From contig OY978527.1 of assembly GCA_963854835.1 (NCBI GenBank), forward strand, positions 26,280,557 to 26,344,556: a DNA stretch of 64,000 bases, in the 5' to 3' direction. A program made the translations under genes and the position numbers. The DNA is from Megamerina dolium (lineage: Eukaryota > Arthropoda > Insecta > Diptera > Megamerinidae). Shown here one piece after another: positions 12,421-24,365 of this stretch (position 1 is its first letter; every line of letters begins with the position of its first letter). The notes under the pieces were generated by a model that was not told the origin of the DNA, did no database searches, and saw only the letters and a program-made list of their open reading frames with translations.

Positions 12421-13565
12421 ATGTTGCAATTAGGCTTTGGGTAAAAAAGATCTTGTATAGTCGCAGTGCCCGTAGCATCTGCTTCAGGATTACATTCCGA
12501 TTAGTTGCAATATAGTAAAATGCAGAAAATAGTTGTCGATAACCATAGCATTGAAAATATTGCTCTTGTTAGGCGCCAGCTTTGTTGTTGACTCAAAACC
12601 AGTTTAATTATATTATTTGCAATTTTTTTTACATATTCTAATGAACTACTTATACTTACAATGTAGTTGGCAACTATTTACTTTGTATAACAAAAAATAC
12701 CATGCCGCTTTATATTGCTTAATAAAATACAATATAGGTCATGATATACCCAGGTTTCAAATCAGCTAAACAATTTTTTTAAATAAAGGTAGCTTTTATG
12801 TGACTTACAAAAAATTTACTTCAATTTCTTAACTGAAACATTTTCCTTTCAACACAAAATGAAATAGCATAATTGGAATCGGATATTGACCGAATTGAGT
12901 ATTCCTTTTCAAGTCACATTTATGCTGACCATATTTTTATGTTTATCGAAACTGGGCGAAATTCTATTACTGGACAAGGAAAAGTTGTAGCAGTAAAATA
13001 TATTTTCGAAATTTCATTCCTGTTTGCACCCTTGCGTGTAGCTCTCCTAGGATTTTTGATCTAAGCCTTCCAGAAGAATGTAGATATTGCAGTGATTCTT
13101 TGCCAAGGTTCCATCGTTCTGCAAATTAATCTCAAAGTTGAAACCGAGGTCTTATGTATAATTCTTTGTAATGGACATAAGTCGAACACATCTTGCATAT
13201 TTGAACAGAATTCCCTCTACCATTTCCTTTTATGATTGCGAAATTTCCTTATTTTAGAGTTGGTATCATCCCAAACATACACGAATTAAAAAGCTGACTA
13301 AAAGTACCCAAGCGAAGGCAGTCCAAATTTTTGATTGGAAGTTACAACCTTAAATGATTTTAAGAACACAGAATACGAAAGGACAGCCTACTGATATTGA
13401 TTAATATTGCTACAGCTAATCTCAAGACAAAGCCCAGCGCTATTACGTACTCGAAATAAACATTATTCCGGAGAGAAAGATGGAAACATTAAAGATGAGC
13501 AGATTTTAAGCTTTTTAAACGCTGGGGCGCTATATAGATCTCTTGTTCGCAATACATACCCTATA

Positions 13566-13600
13566 ATAATACTAATACTAATAATAATAATAATAATAAT
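13566..13600. repeat. (TAA)n tract at the 5' edge of the R4/Dong-like element
   Basis: About ten TAA/AAT units with a few ACTAA variants. A second TAA tract closes the LINE at 16156-16194. R4/Dong-clade LINEs are known to insert into TAA repeats, so this is the probable left half of the target. Confidence 0.75.
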
Positions 13601-16155
13601 TTGGATCAAATTGAAATGGGTATCAGGAGTAATCTCACAAGATTTCAGAGTCACCATTCCAGAAGCTCGACAATCCAATGTACCTTACCGTGGAGAAATG
13701 GTGGAAGAGCTATACTTGATATCCCCTACCTAAACTACTCCCAGATAATTGGCTTGCGCAAATATTTCAAAAAGTTAGGATAAAGCTGTGAACTTATAAA
13801 AAGTTTATGTAAAGCAGACAACAATTATACTCCATTGGCCTTGAATATCTCAGAATTTCAGACTACAGAAAATGTTTTTACAATTGATCAACAAATATTG
13901 GCCTGAAAATCAAAACAATTTCATGGTGTTTATCCAAACGTCATGCTACAGGATCATATTGATCAAATAAGCTCCAACCTTTATTTGCAACGTGGAGAAC
14001 TATTTATCGAAAGTGAGGGCTTCTTAGTAGCGATTCAAGACAAAGTCATAGCCACTAGGAACTACAGAAAATATATTATCAAAGAAAGCATTTCCAATGA
14101 TAAATGTAGAAGATGTGGCAGTACAGCAGAAACAATAGAACATTTACTAGGTGGCTGTGGTGAGTTAGCAGCAACGGAGTGCACACAGCGTCACAATCAA
14201 TTAGCCGAGATTCTGCATCAACAACTTGCCCTTAAGTTCAATCTCCTTGCAGAAAGTCAACCATATTACAGGTATGAGCCAGCTGCAGTGCTGGAAAATG
14301 CAAACGCCAAGTTGTATTGGAACAGGCTAGTTACAATAGACAGATCGATAAGAGCCAACAGACCGCATATTGTACTTCTTGATAAAAAACAAAGTACTAT
14401 TGAACTAATTGATATTGCAGTACCACTAGTTAAAAATATACAATCAAGCTATGCTGGAAAAATATCGAAATATACGGAATTGGTGATGGAAATGAAATAT
14501 ATTAACCATGTAACTAGCGTAACTACAATTCCAAAAATAATATCCGCTACAGGATTAATCCCTAAAACTCTTACGACCTATCTTAAACATTTCAAGTTGG
14601 AACATTTTGTTCACTTAATGCAGAAAGCTGTGTACTAAGTGCATGTAATATAGTCCGCAAGTTCCTAAATCATATGTAAGTCTCTAATGCTAAGCTCTGT
14701 AAGTTGTTATAATTAATTTAGCTTAGCTAAACATTGTTAAAACTATGTAAAATGTAAATTGAAATTTGTACATAATACAAGGTGCGACAATTAAGTATTA
14801 AGACTCGAACCATATCTCAGCAACCAAGCGCGCCATCTATGTGTGAGCACATGCATTTTGAAGCTTCAACCTTCCTCTACTAACTGTCAAAATTTCATGG
14901 CATTCGATTGACATTTAATGTTTATTGACACACGTGTTTGTTTGAAGTTGAAATTTTAAAATGGAGCAAAGAGCGGTCATTAAATTCAACGTAAACTTTG
15001 GTAAAAGTGCATCAGAAACATTCGGAATGATGCAGCAAGCGTATGGCGATGCTTGTTTATCAAGATCAAATGTTTTTATATGGCATAAATGGTTTGCGGA
15101 TGGCAGAGAGTCGCTGGAAGATGAAAAAAAAAGAAGGAAGGCCAATTTCAGTGCGGACGCCGGAAGCAATCCAGAAAGTTCTTGATTTTATTATAGAAGA
15201 CCGCAATGCTTCAGTAAAAATGATGGAAGAGGCTTTAAACATCAACAGAGAAACTATCCGACTCATTCTTTACGAGGATTTGGGCAAAACAAAGGTCTGC
15301 GCGAGATTTGTTCCACACACATTGACCGAGGACCAAAAATTAATGAGAGTCAGTCATTCTAGAGACATGGTTGCAACTGCAGAAAATGGTCTAAACTCCC
15401 TGAAAAGAATTTTTACGGGTGATGAAACATAGTGTTTCCAATTCGCGATCCAGAAACCAAGCGTCAAAGTGCGGAATGGAAATCAAAAAACTCACCACAA
15501 GCCAAGAAAACAAGAAAAGTTCCATCAAAAATCAAAACAATGGTCATCACGTTCTTCGATAGCAAAGGAATTATCCACAAAGAATTTGTTCCAACTGGTC
15601 AAACAGTTTGAAGTTTTGAAGCGTTTGATGTCCAGAATCCGTCGTGTTCGACCAGAATACCGCGATCCAAAAACTTGGTCTCTATTGCACGATAATGCAC
15701 CGAGTCACACAGCACTCATTGTTCGTCAATTTTTGGCTCGGTATCAGGTCTGTGTGTTGAATCACCCGCCGTATTCACCTGATTTGGCACCGTGCGACTT
15801 CTTTTTGTTCCCAAGACTGAAGTTTAAGTTGAAAGGATGCTTTTTTGATGACATTCAGACCATACAACCGGCTTCGACGAGGGCACTGGAGGCAATTCCA
15901 AAAAATGAGCTGGAACACGCGTTTGAATCACTGTAAAATCGATGTAACAAGTGTATTGAATCAGGAGGAGAATATTTCGAATAAATATAGCATAAAATTA
16001 GCAGATATCGTGTTTTAATTTTGTTTTCTAGAGGCAGTCTTAATACATAATTGTCGCTCCTTGTAAATATGTAAATATATAAGCCCCACCCCTTGGTGTA
16101 GTACACCCGGGGTGGATGAATTCCGGTGGCTCTGCTACTGAGAATGTCAAAAATC
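13601..16155 (+). mobile_element. R4/Dong-like LINE, 5'-truncated, with a mariner inside
   Basis: The remaining coding part is the C-terminus of the polyprotein. WRNGGRAILDIPYLNYSQII (13690-13750) matches the post-RT GGR-L-D block of R2/R4-type LINEs. From 13943 to 14638 an open frame holds the Cys-His motif CRRCGSTAETIEHLLGGC followed by the restriction-like endonuclease core RPHIVLLDKKQSTIELIDIAVP. The region upstream of 13943 has frameshifts and stops. The 3' UTR (14639-14777 plus 16066-16155) ends directly in (TAA)n. Everything upstream of the C-terminal region is missing, which fits 5' truncation during target-primed reverse transcription. Clade placement is inferred from the endonuclease type and TAA target; R2/NeSL relatives are the alternative. 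Confidence 0.75.
14778..16063 (+). mobile_element. Mariner element, complete ends, decayed transposase
   Basis: Terminal inverted repeats pair CAAGGTGCGACAATTAAGTA (left) with the inverted CAAGGAGCGACAATTATGTA (right), flanked by TA at 14776-14777 and 16064-16065. Total length 1286 bp is standard for mariner. The transposase starts at 14961 (MEQRAVIKFNVNFGKSASET), shifts frame near 15125 (GRPISVRTPEAIQKV follows), loses the frame after FTGDET near 15430, and resumes to end at 15936. The second and third Asp are in LLHDNAPSHTA and PPYSPDLAPCDFFLFPRLK, 34 residues apart (DD34D). The expected first-Asp segment reads FTGDET then a stop. It inserted in the 3' UTR of the R4/Dong-like element and is therefore younger. 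Confidence 0.9.

Positions 16156-16194
<39 letters not shown>
16156..16194. repeat. (TAA)n tract at the 3' end of the R4/Dong-like element
   Basis: Uninterrupted TAA repeats of about 39 bases that join the LINE 3' end. It is both microsatellite and presumed integration target. Confidence 0.85.
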
Positions 16195-18104
16195 CCAACG
16201 TATTTACAAAATACCACACAAAATTTCTTATCACAACTTCCTATAACAAACCTACTTAACAAACATTCTTGCATATTTGTCATTTCATTTATTCTTCAAT
16301 ATTTTCGCACTATATAATTCTCACTCACTCAAGCGTAATCCGGTCAATTAATAGAATTCAATAATCCGAAGAGGGTTGGTAAACCGTTCGCAGCTTATCG
16401 CCGCGTGTTAATATGATATTATTGTTATGAAGATAAGGCGTGTTACAAACTAGAGTAGTCGAGTAGACGGATTTATGAAATGTCATTTTTTGCTCATGCC
16501 CATACGCATGTATATATGTACATTTTATGATGGCTACTGCTGGTACTGTTAGGTATTTTCCCCTTGTGTTTTTTTACCATCTCATTAGGATAAAGATAGG
16601 AAATACAATAACAATAAATGTGAGTGGCATGTTGCAATTTGTGTTAATTTCTTTTCAATTTATTAGCTTGCGGACACTTTTATGGTAACTAATCCTTTTT
16701 CTATCGTTTTCATAAAATTCTTCTGAAAAGAAGAAAAAAACAAATGGAAAAGATTGTAGTCATCCCTTTTTTGCGTTTCTTGATGATAAAATCATGTTTC
16801 GGAGATATGCTAGGGATATTAGTAAGTTTGGCACCATTGCATATATTTTGTAGATAATTAATTTTTTCAGTCACACCCCAAGTAGACAATATTGACATTC
16901 TCAAAGATTTGGCGTAACGTCATAGCTAATAATTTTTCAGACTTGACTTTTCGAACTTCTCAAAATATGCCTATTTTACAGATTTACTAAGTCATCTTCA
17001 TCTGTATGTCTTCAATCAAGTTCAAACGAGCAAATCGATTGAATACAATGGTTGTTCGATGATATTCGAGCTGTGTTTATGTTTGGGACGCATTATCTCT
17101 CCAAATACAATATATGGTTCTTTTATGGAAACACTTTCTCTCAAATGTCTCATAAAATCTAAGTAACAACGTTAATTTACTCTTTGACTTCCAAAGGAGT
17201 TCCGAGTGAGCAATTCCCCCAATGTAACAAAAAGGCAATGAGAGAACCTTAATTTAGAGAGTTTTGTCATGGTTATTTAGTTTTGTTTAGGCTTTGGTTT
17301 GGTTTGGTTTGGTTTCATATGATTACTAGCTAATTTGCCTATTATATTCATCACTCGTAATTATGCGGCTAAAAGTGGAATCCAAACTCATTCGTTCTAG
17401 CATGTCATTAAAAAATCGATTTGAAAGAAAATGTAAGTCTTTTGAAACGAGTCGTGATTCCTCCTCTAACAATTATAAATAATTTATTCAATCGAATGGA
17501 TAGTACTCAAGCTCACTCCTGGGTTATAATTAAATTAGTTGAAGGCCTGAATACTTTCATAAAAACGCAGGAAAAATATTTCATAAACCAAAAGCAATCA
17601 TACAAACCGAATTGAGTGCTCTTCTTTTCAAAGTCGTGAAAAATACACTAACTCTTAGAAATAATTTATATACACAGTTATAACCGGTTTTATTGATTAC
17701 TGACAAGCTATAAAGAGGTGAACGAACAGCCCTTAGACAGCTAATCAGACAAAATGTCATAATAAATTAGCACTAATTAGGTATATACCTATATATTCAT
17801 TACGTACATGCACATAGGTATGCATGTACGTAATGAAATGGAAATTCTAATCTAAAACGTGATAAATTAACTATAAAAAAATCGATTATGCAGAAATTAA
17901 TCTTATCGATGAAAACAGTAGCACCTTGCTGAGTTGGTTCAGACTACAAAACAGGTTGCATACACAAATCATGAACAGTTAACTTAGAGGTGCTCTTAAA
18001 AGGTGGACGTTTTTATGGAAAATCATTAATAATACAAACAAAAAACAATTAATTCTATATTGCACTCCAACGTTGGTGCCATCTTGAGCAATTATCTTTG
18101 TAAA
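16195..18104. other. Intergenic upstream of the 18.1-kb gene
   Basis: No gene is recognised. There is a (TTTGG)n run near 17290-17320 and a perfect inverted repeat at 17796-17837 (17-base arms, short loop). The promoter of the following gene should lie here; no TATA box is strong enough to call. Confidence 0.45.
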
Positions 18105-19427
18105 ATGTATTTAGTCGCAACAGTTTTCGTTTTTTTGGGTGTAATATTGGCTTTGCTTGCAATATCTCTTATATTTTTGCGTCAAAAGTCGAGTCTAATA
18201 TTTGGCAAATATCCGAGCAGAGGAATTTTCTATCATGTCAAATATGGTTTGGCATTGTTGGTGATCAAATATTTACGCCATCGTTTCTATCCGCAAAAAA
18301 ATATTGACGAATTGAATACGGAAGCGTCTGAATTGGATAAACCACAAAAGTTGACGAATCATCCGCAAAGTTATGATGTTATCTCATTTATGGCTGCCAA
18401 TGATCAGGGTCAAAAGATAATGATAACACTGGAGCGTGGACGGCGCGGCGTTTGTAAAGCATGCATATACTTATGGTTACCGGGTCAAGGTTTATTTTGT
18501 TCGCAAAATCTTCCGGATATGATGTGTTTTACTACTGACGGTGCCGTGGAGAGCGCAGACTTCTACTGTAATGGTCTTCACATCTTTCCGGAGCAAAGTA
18601 TGCGTATTTGGCGAGTAAATTTTGACGGCATACTGCGACATGTAATCGATAATAAAATGACACCGGTTAAATTTGATCTGAAATTCTCATCCACATCGGC
18701 GCATTTCAATTATAATCGTGATCTCAGCGCTGCAGTGATTGCCGATTCGGTTGCACGTGAATCGTGGAATACAGATTTCTATCAGATGCTAAGCTCGGTT
18801 GATCGGCTCGTTGATCGTCGTATGCATTATGGTTAATGTGGCAAAATGTCGGGAGAACTAAGCATTGGTGGCGAGCAAGTATACAAAATAGAATTGAAGG
18901 GCTTTCGCGATCATAGTTTTGGCACAGAACGTTGTCTTTCCACGATCAATCGTTACGTGATATTTTCGCTTTTCCTTAACGATGGCACCAATATTGTGGT
19001 CGGCAGTCTTAGTCAACCATCATTCTTCCTATCATCACTGAAGATGGGCTTCATTTGCACACTCGATGGCCGCTATAATCCAATAACTGGTACTAATTTT
19101 GAATTGTATGGCTATGGAGAGAAAGGTGTACCATCCCGTTATTACAATTTTATTGTATACACCTCCGATGACAGATACCTGATACAGATTAAGGCAGAAG
19201 ATTCAGCTCTTCGTTACATTGGCGGCAATTGGGAGTCAAAAGTCTTTAATCAGTTTGTTTCCTGCACTGTGAATGGTGTGCAAGGTCATGGTCTAACCGA
19301 GCACTTGTACTGTAATGGTAGTGGGCGTCCAGAATCGATCAGCTGCAAAGATCCAGAATGGTATCAACGTGTTTGTAAATTACAAAATTACATAAACACT
19401 GGAGCATATTTCAATGATGAATTCTAG
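18105..19427 (+). CDS. PEP-synthase-like family protein, split by one in-frame TAA
   Basis: One exon, 441 codons from ATG 18105 (context TAAAATG) to TAG. Residues 1-25 are a hydrophobic segment (MYLVATVFVFLGVILALLA), so the product is probably secreted or membrane-anchored. Downstream motifs such as RESWNTDFYQMLSSVDRLVD, MSGELSIGG, GFRDHSFG and SRYYNFIVYTSDD resemble, from memory, the N-terminal domain of arthropod proteins annotated as phosphoenolpyruvate synthase-like. The ATP-grasp and phosphohistidine parts of true PEP synthase are absent, so enzymatic activity is not implied. At 18834-18836 the frame reads HYG-stop-CGKMSGE. The family usually has Gln here, so one C-to-T change (CAA to TAA) explains it. 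Both sides stay open and well conserved, so this is a recent pseudogene, an allele, a sequencing error or a readthrough site. Confidence 0.65.
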
Positions 19428-20385
19428 CTGCAGCTATAAAATTATACATACATACATGTAGACTGACTGTTTTTAGTATATTTATAAGGTTGTTTTTATT
19501 AAACTAGTTTGTAAATAGTTATTTAATATTGTTTCTTAATTAAGCAATAATTAATATAAAATGTACTTAGTAATTATGAATACACTAATGAAACGCCAGC
19601 ATAATAAACTTGCATATATTTAAACTCACATAGAAATTGAAAATAAAAAAAATTAACCATCTCAACTTTAATAACAAGGTAGTAGTTTGTCTTTATCAAA
19701 ACAATTAATGTTGCACAAGGTTAAAACAACACATGAATTCTGATATTTATTAACTTATCTCTCCTTCGTTGAAAGCATTTGAAAAGAATTTGTTAAGCAA
19801 AAGGCACATGATTGATTATATGAAATTTGGAGGGATATAAAATAGCATTCTGAAAATATGTAGTTTGTGATCACCGAATAGATTTGATAAGTAACACTCC
19901 AAGTGGCAATAAACGTTTTACTAAGCTCGGCCGTGAGTTCATAGAAAATTTATTTACGAAGTTATTTTTGCTGAAGACTACAAATATAACAATTCCTTTA
20001 AAGAATTTGTATAGGATTTTTGACATATTTTTGCATGGGAAATATGCCAAGTCAAGTCGATTCTAACTTTAGAATGATTCTAACTTTGATTATAACCACG
20101 GGCCTATTACTTTAATTTTTCTATGTAAAATCGCTGCTGAACCAAGTTTGAAGACAATAGAATTTGTTAACAGAAAGACAAAATGTATATGGTAATTTTA
20201 AAATTTCCAGCAAAATAACTTCATCGCCCCTGTCAGCTACCATCTGTTAATATAGCTCCTTTAAGTTTTGAGCACACTGAACAAAAGTAAAGACTTGATA
20301 AATACGAACGTTCAGGCGGTCCAAAAGAGGTCCTCACGTCTACTATAACTATAGAATAATATCGAACGATCGATCCCAGAGACTA
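19428..20385. other. 3' flank of the 18.1-kb gene, nothing else recognised
   Basis: AT-rich DNA. AATAAA-type hexamers near 19600-19650 could polyadenylate the upstream gene. No coding region or repeat is recognised. Confidence 0.4.
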
Positions 20386-20389
20386 ACGA

Positions 20390-20720
20390 ACATTCAAATC
20401 AGTAGACTACTCCGGGTGAACGTGCACCAAAGAAGGCCAAGGTAGGTATGTCAACCAACAATGTCATTGCGACAATTTTTGGGAATGCATGTGGTGTCAT
20501 TCATTTCGATTACGGTGAAAAGTATAAAATGATTACCGGTGTGGAAGTGTAAAGTGCTCTTCCACCATCACAACGCAGCGGCGCTTAAGACCGCAGTAGC
20601 AATGGTAGAATTGCATGAATTATATTACGAATTGCTCTCTCAAGAAGAAGAGTATGCTATAACCATAAATATAACCATATCTTCTATTCAAAAGCACACT
20701 GACTTATCTAGTTGCCTCAT
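20390..20720 (+). mobile_element. Mariner transposase fragment
   Basis: Readings in two frames: PGERAPKKAKVGMSTNNVIA then GVIHFDYGEKYKMITG, and VLFHHHNAAALKTAVAMVEL followed by HELYYELLSQ. These match the mariner segment between the first and second Asp and the block after the second Asp (normally VLFHQDNAPCH). The catalytic Asp has become His. Both ends are gone. It belongs to a family similar to the element at 9078-10252. Confidence 0.7.
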
Positions 20721-22714
20721 ATAAATTACAATATAGCCTACAAACCGTGTCTCTCAGATGGGAAATGTGAATTTTACTATCACTTAGTGCTGGAAAACTA
20801 TCGATGGGGCTATCGATAGTATCGATAGTTTCATTTTCCCACCAATATCGAATGATTTTAAAAACTATCGATAGTTTTTGTTGCACACATCACTATTTTT
20901 AATTTCATCAGACGTTACAGTTCAGTTACAGTTTCTTCTTTTTAATAGGTGGTGTTGACGTATGCGAGTGGTAGTTGATTGGCGGCGGAGAGATGGATAA
21001 ATTTTTTCAAAATGTGGGTAAGAATTGGCGTCTCATATGGCGGCTGAATTAGCGAAATCATTAGATAATTTGCTTGTTTTTTCAGGCTCCAGCCAAAATG
21101 GCTTCACAAACGGTGGCGATTCTAGCGACGAAGGCAGTATGCAAAAACGCATAAAAAAGGGGGCGTCCCACGTTTGGGACTTTTTCAAAAAGTCTACAGA
21201 CAAGAGGTATGCTAAGTGTAATATTTGCTCCAAGGAGTACAGAACCAGTGGAAACACTTCAAAACTGCTGGATCACCTCAGACGTGCGCACCCTTCCGCT
21301 CAAAAACATCCTGCGAGTGGATCGACAGTTGACTGCTACTTTCAAAAAACTAATGATTATGAAAGTGGTTCGGCAAAAAAAATTGCTCATGATAAAGCGA
21401 TTATGAAAATGATAGCAACAGATCTGCACCCTTTCCGAATTGTGGATATGGAAGGCTTCAGAAAGCTGCTCTTCCACTTTGACCCTCGCTACGTCCCGCC
21501 GAGTAGAACGACTTTGGGAAATGTCCATTTAGATGATTTGTATAAAAAATCAAAATCGAAATTACAATCAGTTTTAAGTGGAATTGAATTCTGTGCTTTG
21601 ACCACCGACTGCTGGACGTCTGCGCGAAATGAAAGCTACATGACCGTAACCTGTCATTTTATATCGGTAGATTTTAAACTACAATCAGCTGTGCTGTCGA
21701 CAACTGGGGTAGAGAATAGCAGCAACCACTCAGCTGAAAATATAGCACGTTCGTTGAGTTCTGTTATTACTGCATGGGGTATTTCTAGCAAAATTACATC
21801 CATTGTTACAGACAATGCGGCAAACATGGTTAAAGCATGCGATTTATTGCAAGTGCGGCATCTCCCTTGCTTCGCGCATAGTATTAATCTTGTTGTTCAA
21901 GACGCCCTAAAGCAAGAAAGTATAAGCGCTTTACTTGCCAAATGTAAAAGGATTGTCGCTTTTTTTAAAAGTAGTTCCACCGCGTATGCAAAATTCAGAG
22001 CGGCACAAAGTTGTCAAAATCCATATAGCTCCATCGTATGATAAAGAGGATTTTGCTAACCAGAGAAGCAGTCGCAGTGGTTTTGTTAAATGCACCCAAA
22101 TCGACACCTATACTTACAGCAGAAGATTTTTTGATGTTGGAAAATTTGTGTAATATATTCTCGCCTTTTGATGATGCTACGCTCCAAGCATCAGCCAACA
22201 CAACAGTAACCTCATCCTTAATTATTCCCATTGCTTTTGGTATACATCAAAAACTGCAAAATCTAAAAGGCACTTTGAAGTCTAAGGAATGCGAAGACAT
22301 TTGTACATTTTTAATTGACCGATTAAAAGTTAGGACTTCTCATTATGAGAATCGAAGCGTCCTTAAACTTGCAACGCTTTTGGATCCGAGGTTTAAGAAG
22401 GAAGGTTTTAGGTCAGCTGCGAATGCATATGCTGCTTCAAATCTACTTCAGAATGATCTTACTTTTTTGTTGTCACCATCGACCTCCAACAGCACGTTTC
22501 AAACGCCAACACCACCAATTGTTAAAGCAGCACAACAAGAAAACTCCCTTTTGGGATTTGTTGCGGAAAAAATTGCAATGAAATCTTATTCAACCAGGGC
22601 AGATTCCATCATAACGCTTAGACGATATTCTGAAAGCCCGAACGCATCACAGGATGCTGATCCGTTACTCTTTTGGAAGGTAATAAATGTGTTACATATA
22701 TCTTATGTCATGTA

Positions 22715-24365
22715 CAGTGGCTCACAGCTTATTTCGTACAGTGTATATATTTTTATGTAAATGGCTGTAACATCGAAACTAAAAAACTTATCGATAAGTT
22801 TTGAATGTAGATGTCTGTGTATGTGTTTAGTAAACCTAATAAGAAAACGGGGAACCTCAAAAATTGTTCTTTTTGTCATGCAAGAGAGAAAAACTATTGA
22901 TCAGCTGATTTTCAGCTCACATCTTATTTCGTACACAAACTTCAATGTAAGTAAGTTTCATTCTGCCGCGCAGTTACAAAGTTTTTTTGAATTGTATGAG
23001 TTTTTGGACCTTTTTAACTATTATAAATATTTTTATTATTCTTATTTTAAATAGTTAAAGTGCTGTAAATTAAACATTTAGCGTTATGGGTCGTCGTACA
23101 ACGGTGGAACAGCGTAAGCTGGTAATTAACCATTTTAGGAAAGGTCAGAGTGTGCGAAAAATTGCTGAAATGACAAATTTAAGTGCCTCAACTGTCCAAT
23201 ACATCATTCAACGCTTCATTCGCGAAAATCGGTTGGAGAACAAGGGCAGAGAAGCACCTAATAAGATTTTCAACGCATCAGACGAGCGTTATATTGTACG
23301 AAAAATTAAGAAAAATCCAAAGTTATCCACTCCGAAGTTGGCTGCAGAGGTTCAGCGTGAAATAGGAAAATCATCCAGTGCTGAAACTGTCCGACGTGTG
23401 CTGCGCAATCATGACTTGAACGGTCGAGTAGCCCGAAAGAAACCATTCATTTCAAAAATGAATATACAACGCCGACTTGACTACGCCAAAGAGCATATTA
23501 TTAAGACTCCTGCGTTCTGGAATACCGTTATTTTCGCGGATGAGTCTAAGTTTAATATTTTTGGCTCGGACGGAATGTCATATGTTTGGCGTAAAGCGAA
23601 TACCGAGCTAAACAAGGAGAACCTTAAGCCCACAGTGAAGCATGGTGGCGGTAGCGTGATGGTTTGGGCCTGTATGTCAGCAGCCGGAGTAGGTGAATTG
23701 GTTTTTATTGAGGGAACAATGGACAAAATGAAGTACCTCGAGATTCTGAAAAACAATTTACTTCAAAGTGCAGACAAACTGGGTTTGCGGGAAGAATTTC
23801 GGTACTACCAAGATAATGACCCAAAACATAAATCTGGGATTTGCAATCTTGGCTTATTTGGAACTGCCCACACTTGATGTCTCCACCACCACAGTCACCT
23901 GACATGAATGTGATTGAAAATCTTTAGTCTATTTTGGACAATAAAATAAGAACACACAAGATTTCTAATAAGCAAGACCTAAAGAAGGTACTAATGGAGG
24001 AATGGAAAAAAATCACACCAGACATCACTCAAAAATTGGTGGATTCAATGCCAAATAGACTCCAGGCTGTCATTAACGCTAAGGGATGTCATACTAAATA
24101 TTAAAATCAACTTACTTTGTTTTTAGTTTGAACTTAAAGAGACTGTACGAAATAAGCTGTGACATGAATTTTCCTATTTTTTTCTTATTTTATTTTTTTA
24201 TAGTGTCAAACACTAAAATTTTGAAAAAGTAAATTTTGGAAAATAAAAAACAAACCTTCCTTTCAAAAATGGCATTTATATTTTGTTCAAATTTTTGCTA
24301 TATTAGGAATTACGACTGCAGCAATTTTTAAACTGTCACTGTACGAAATTAGCTGGGAGCCACTG
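22715..24365 (+). mobile_element. Tc1-like element with IR/DR ends, inside a hAT intron
   Basis: Ends read CAGTGGCTCACAGCTTATTT and, inverted, CAGTGGCTCCCAGCTAATTT, flanked by TA duplications (22713-22714, 24366-24367). Length is 1651 bp. A second, inner copy of the motif lies on each side (CAGCTCACATCTTATTTCGT near 22915; inverted GTACGAAATAAGCTGTGACA near 24146). This gives the two-site inverted/direct repeat arrangement known from Sleeping Beauty-type Tc1 elements. Removing it restores a hAT intron of about 60 bases with good splice sites. Confidence 0.93.
23086..24104 (+). pseudogene. Tc1-like DD34E transposase, one frameshift and one nonsense codon
   Basis: Begins with a real ATG (MGRRTTVEQRKLVINHFRKG) and the paired helix-turn-helix domain (SVRKIAEMTNLSASTVQYII, then a second HTH to about residue 120). 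Catalytic motifs: first Asp in VIFADESKFNIFG, the glycine-rich VKHGGGSVMVWACMS, second Asp in YYQDNDPKHKS, Glu in SPDMNVIENL. A frameshift near 23850-23870 and a TAG at 23926 (Trp expected in ENLWSIL) disable it. The C-terminus then stays open to INAKGCHTKY-stop at 24104. Only two lesions across about 340 codons suggests a fairly recent copy. Confidence 0.9.

Noticed and set aside
13566..16194. CRISPR-like or other array suggested by regular repeats
   Set aside because: The repeats are simple TAA tracts flanking a LINE; no spacer structure anywhere in the window.
18060..18104. Upstream start (TTG) for the 18.1-kb gene
   Set aside because: The codon is TTG. The first in-frame ATG is 18105 and begins a clean hydrophobic segment.
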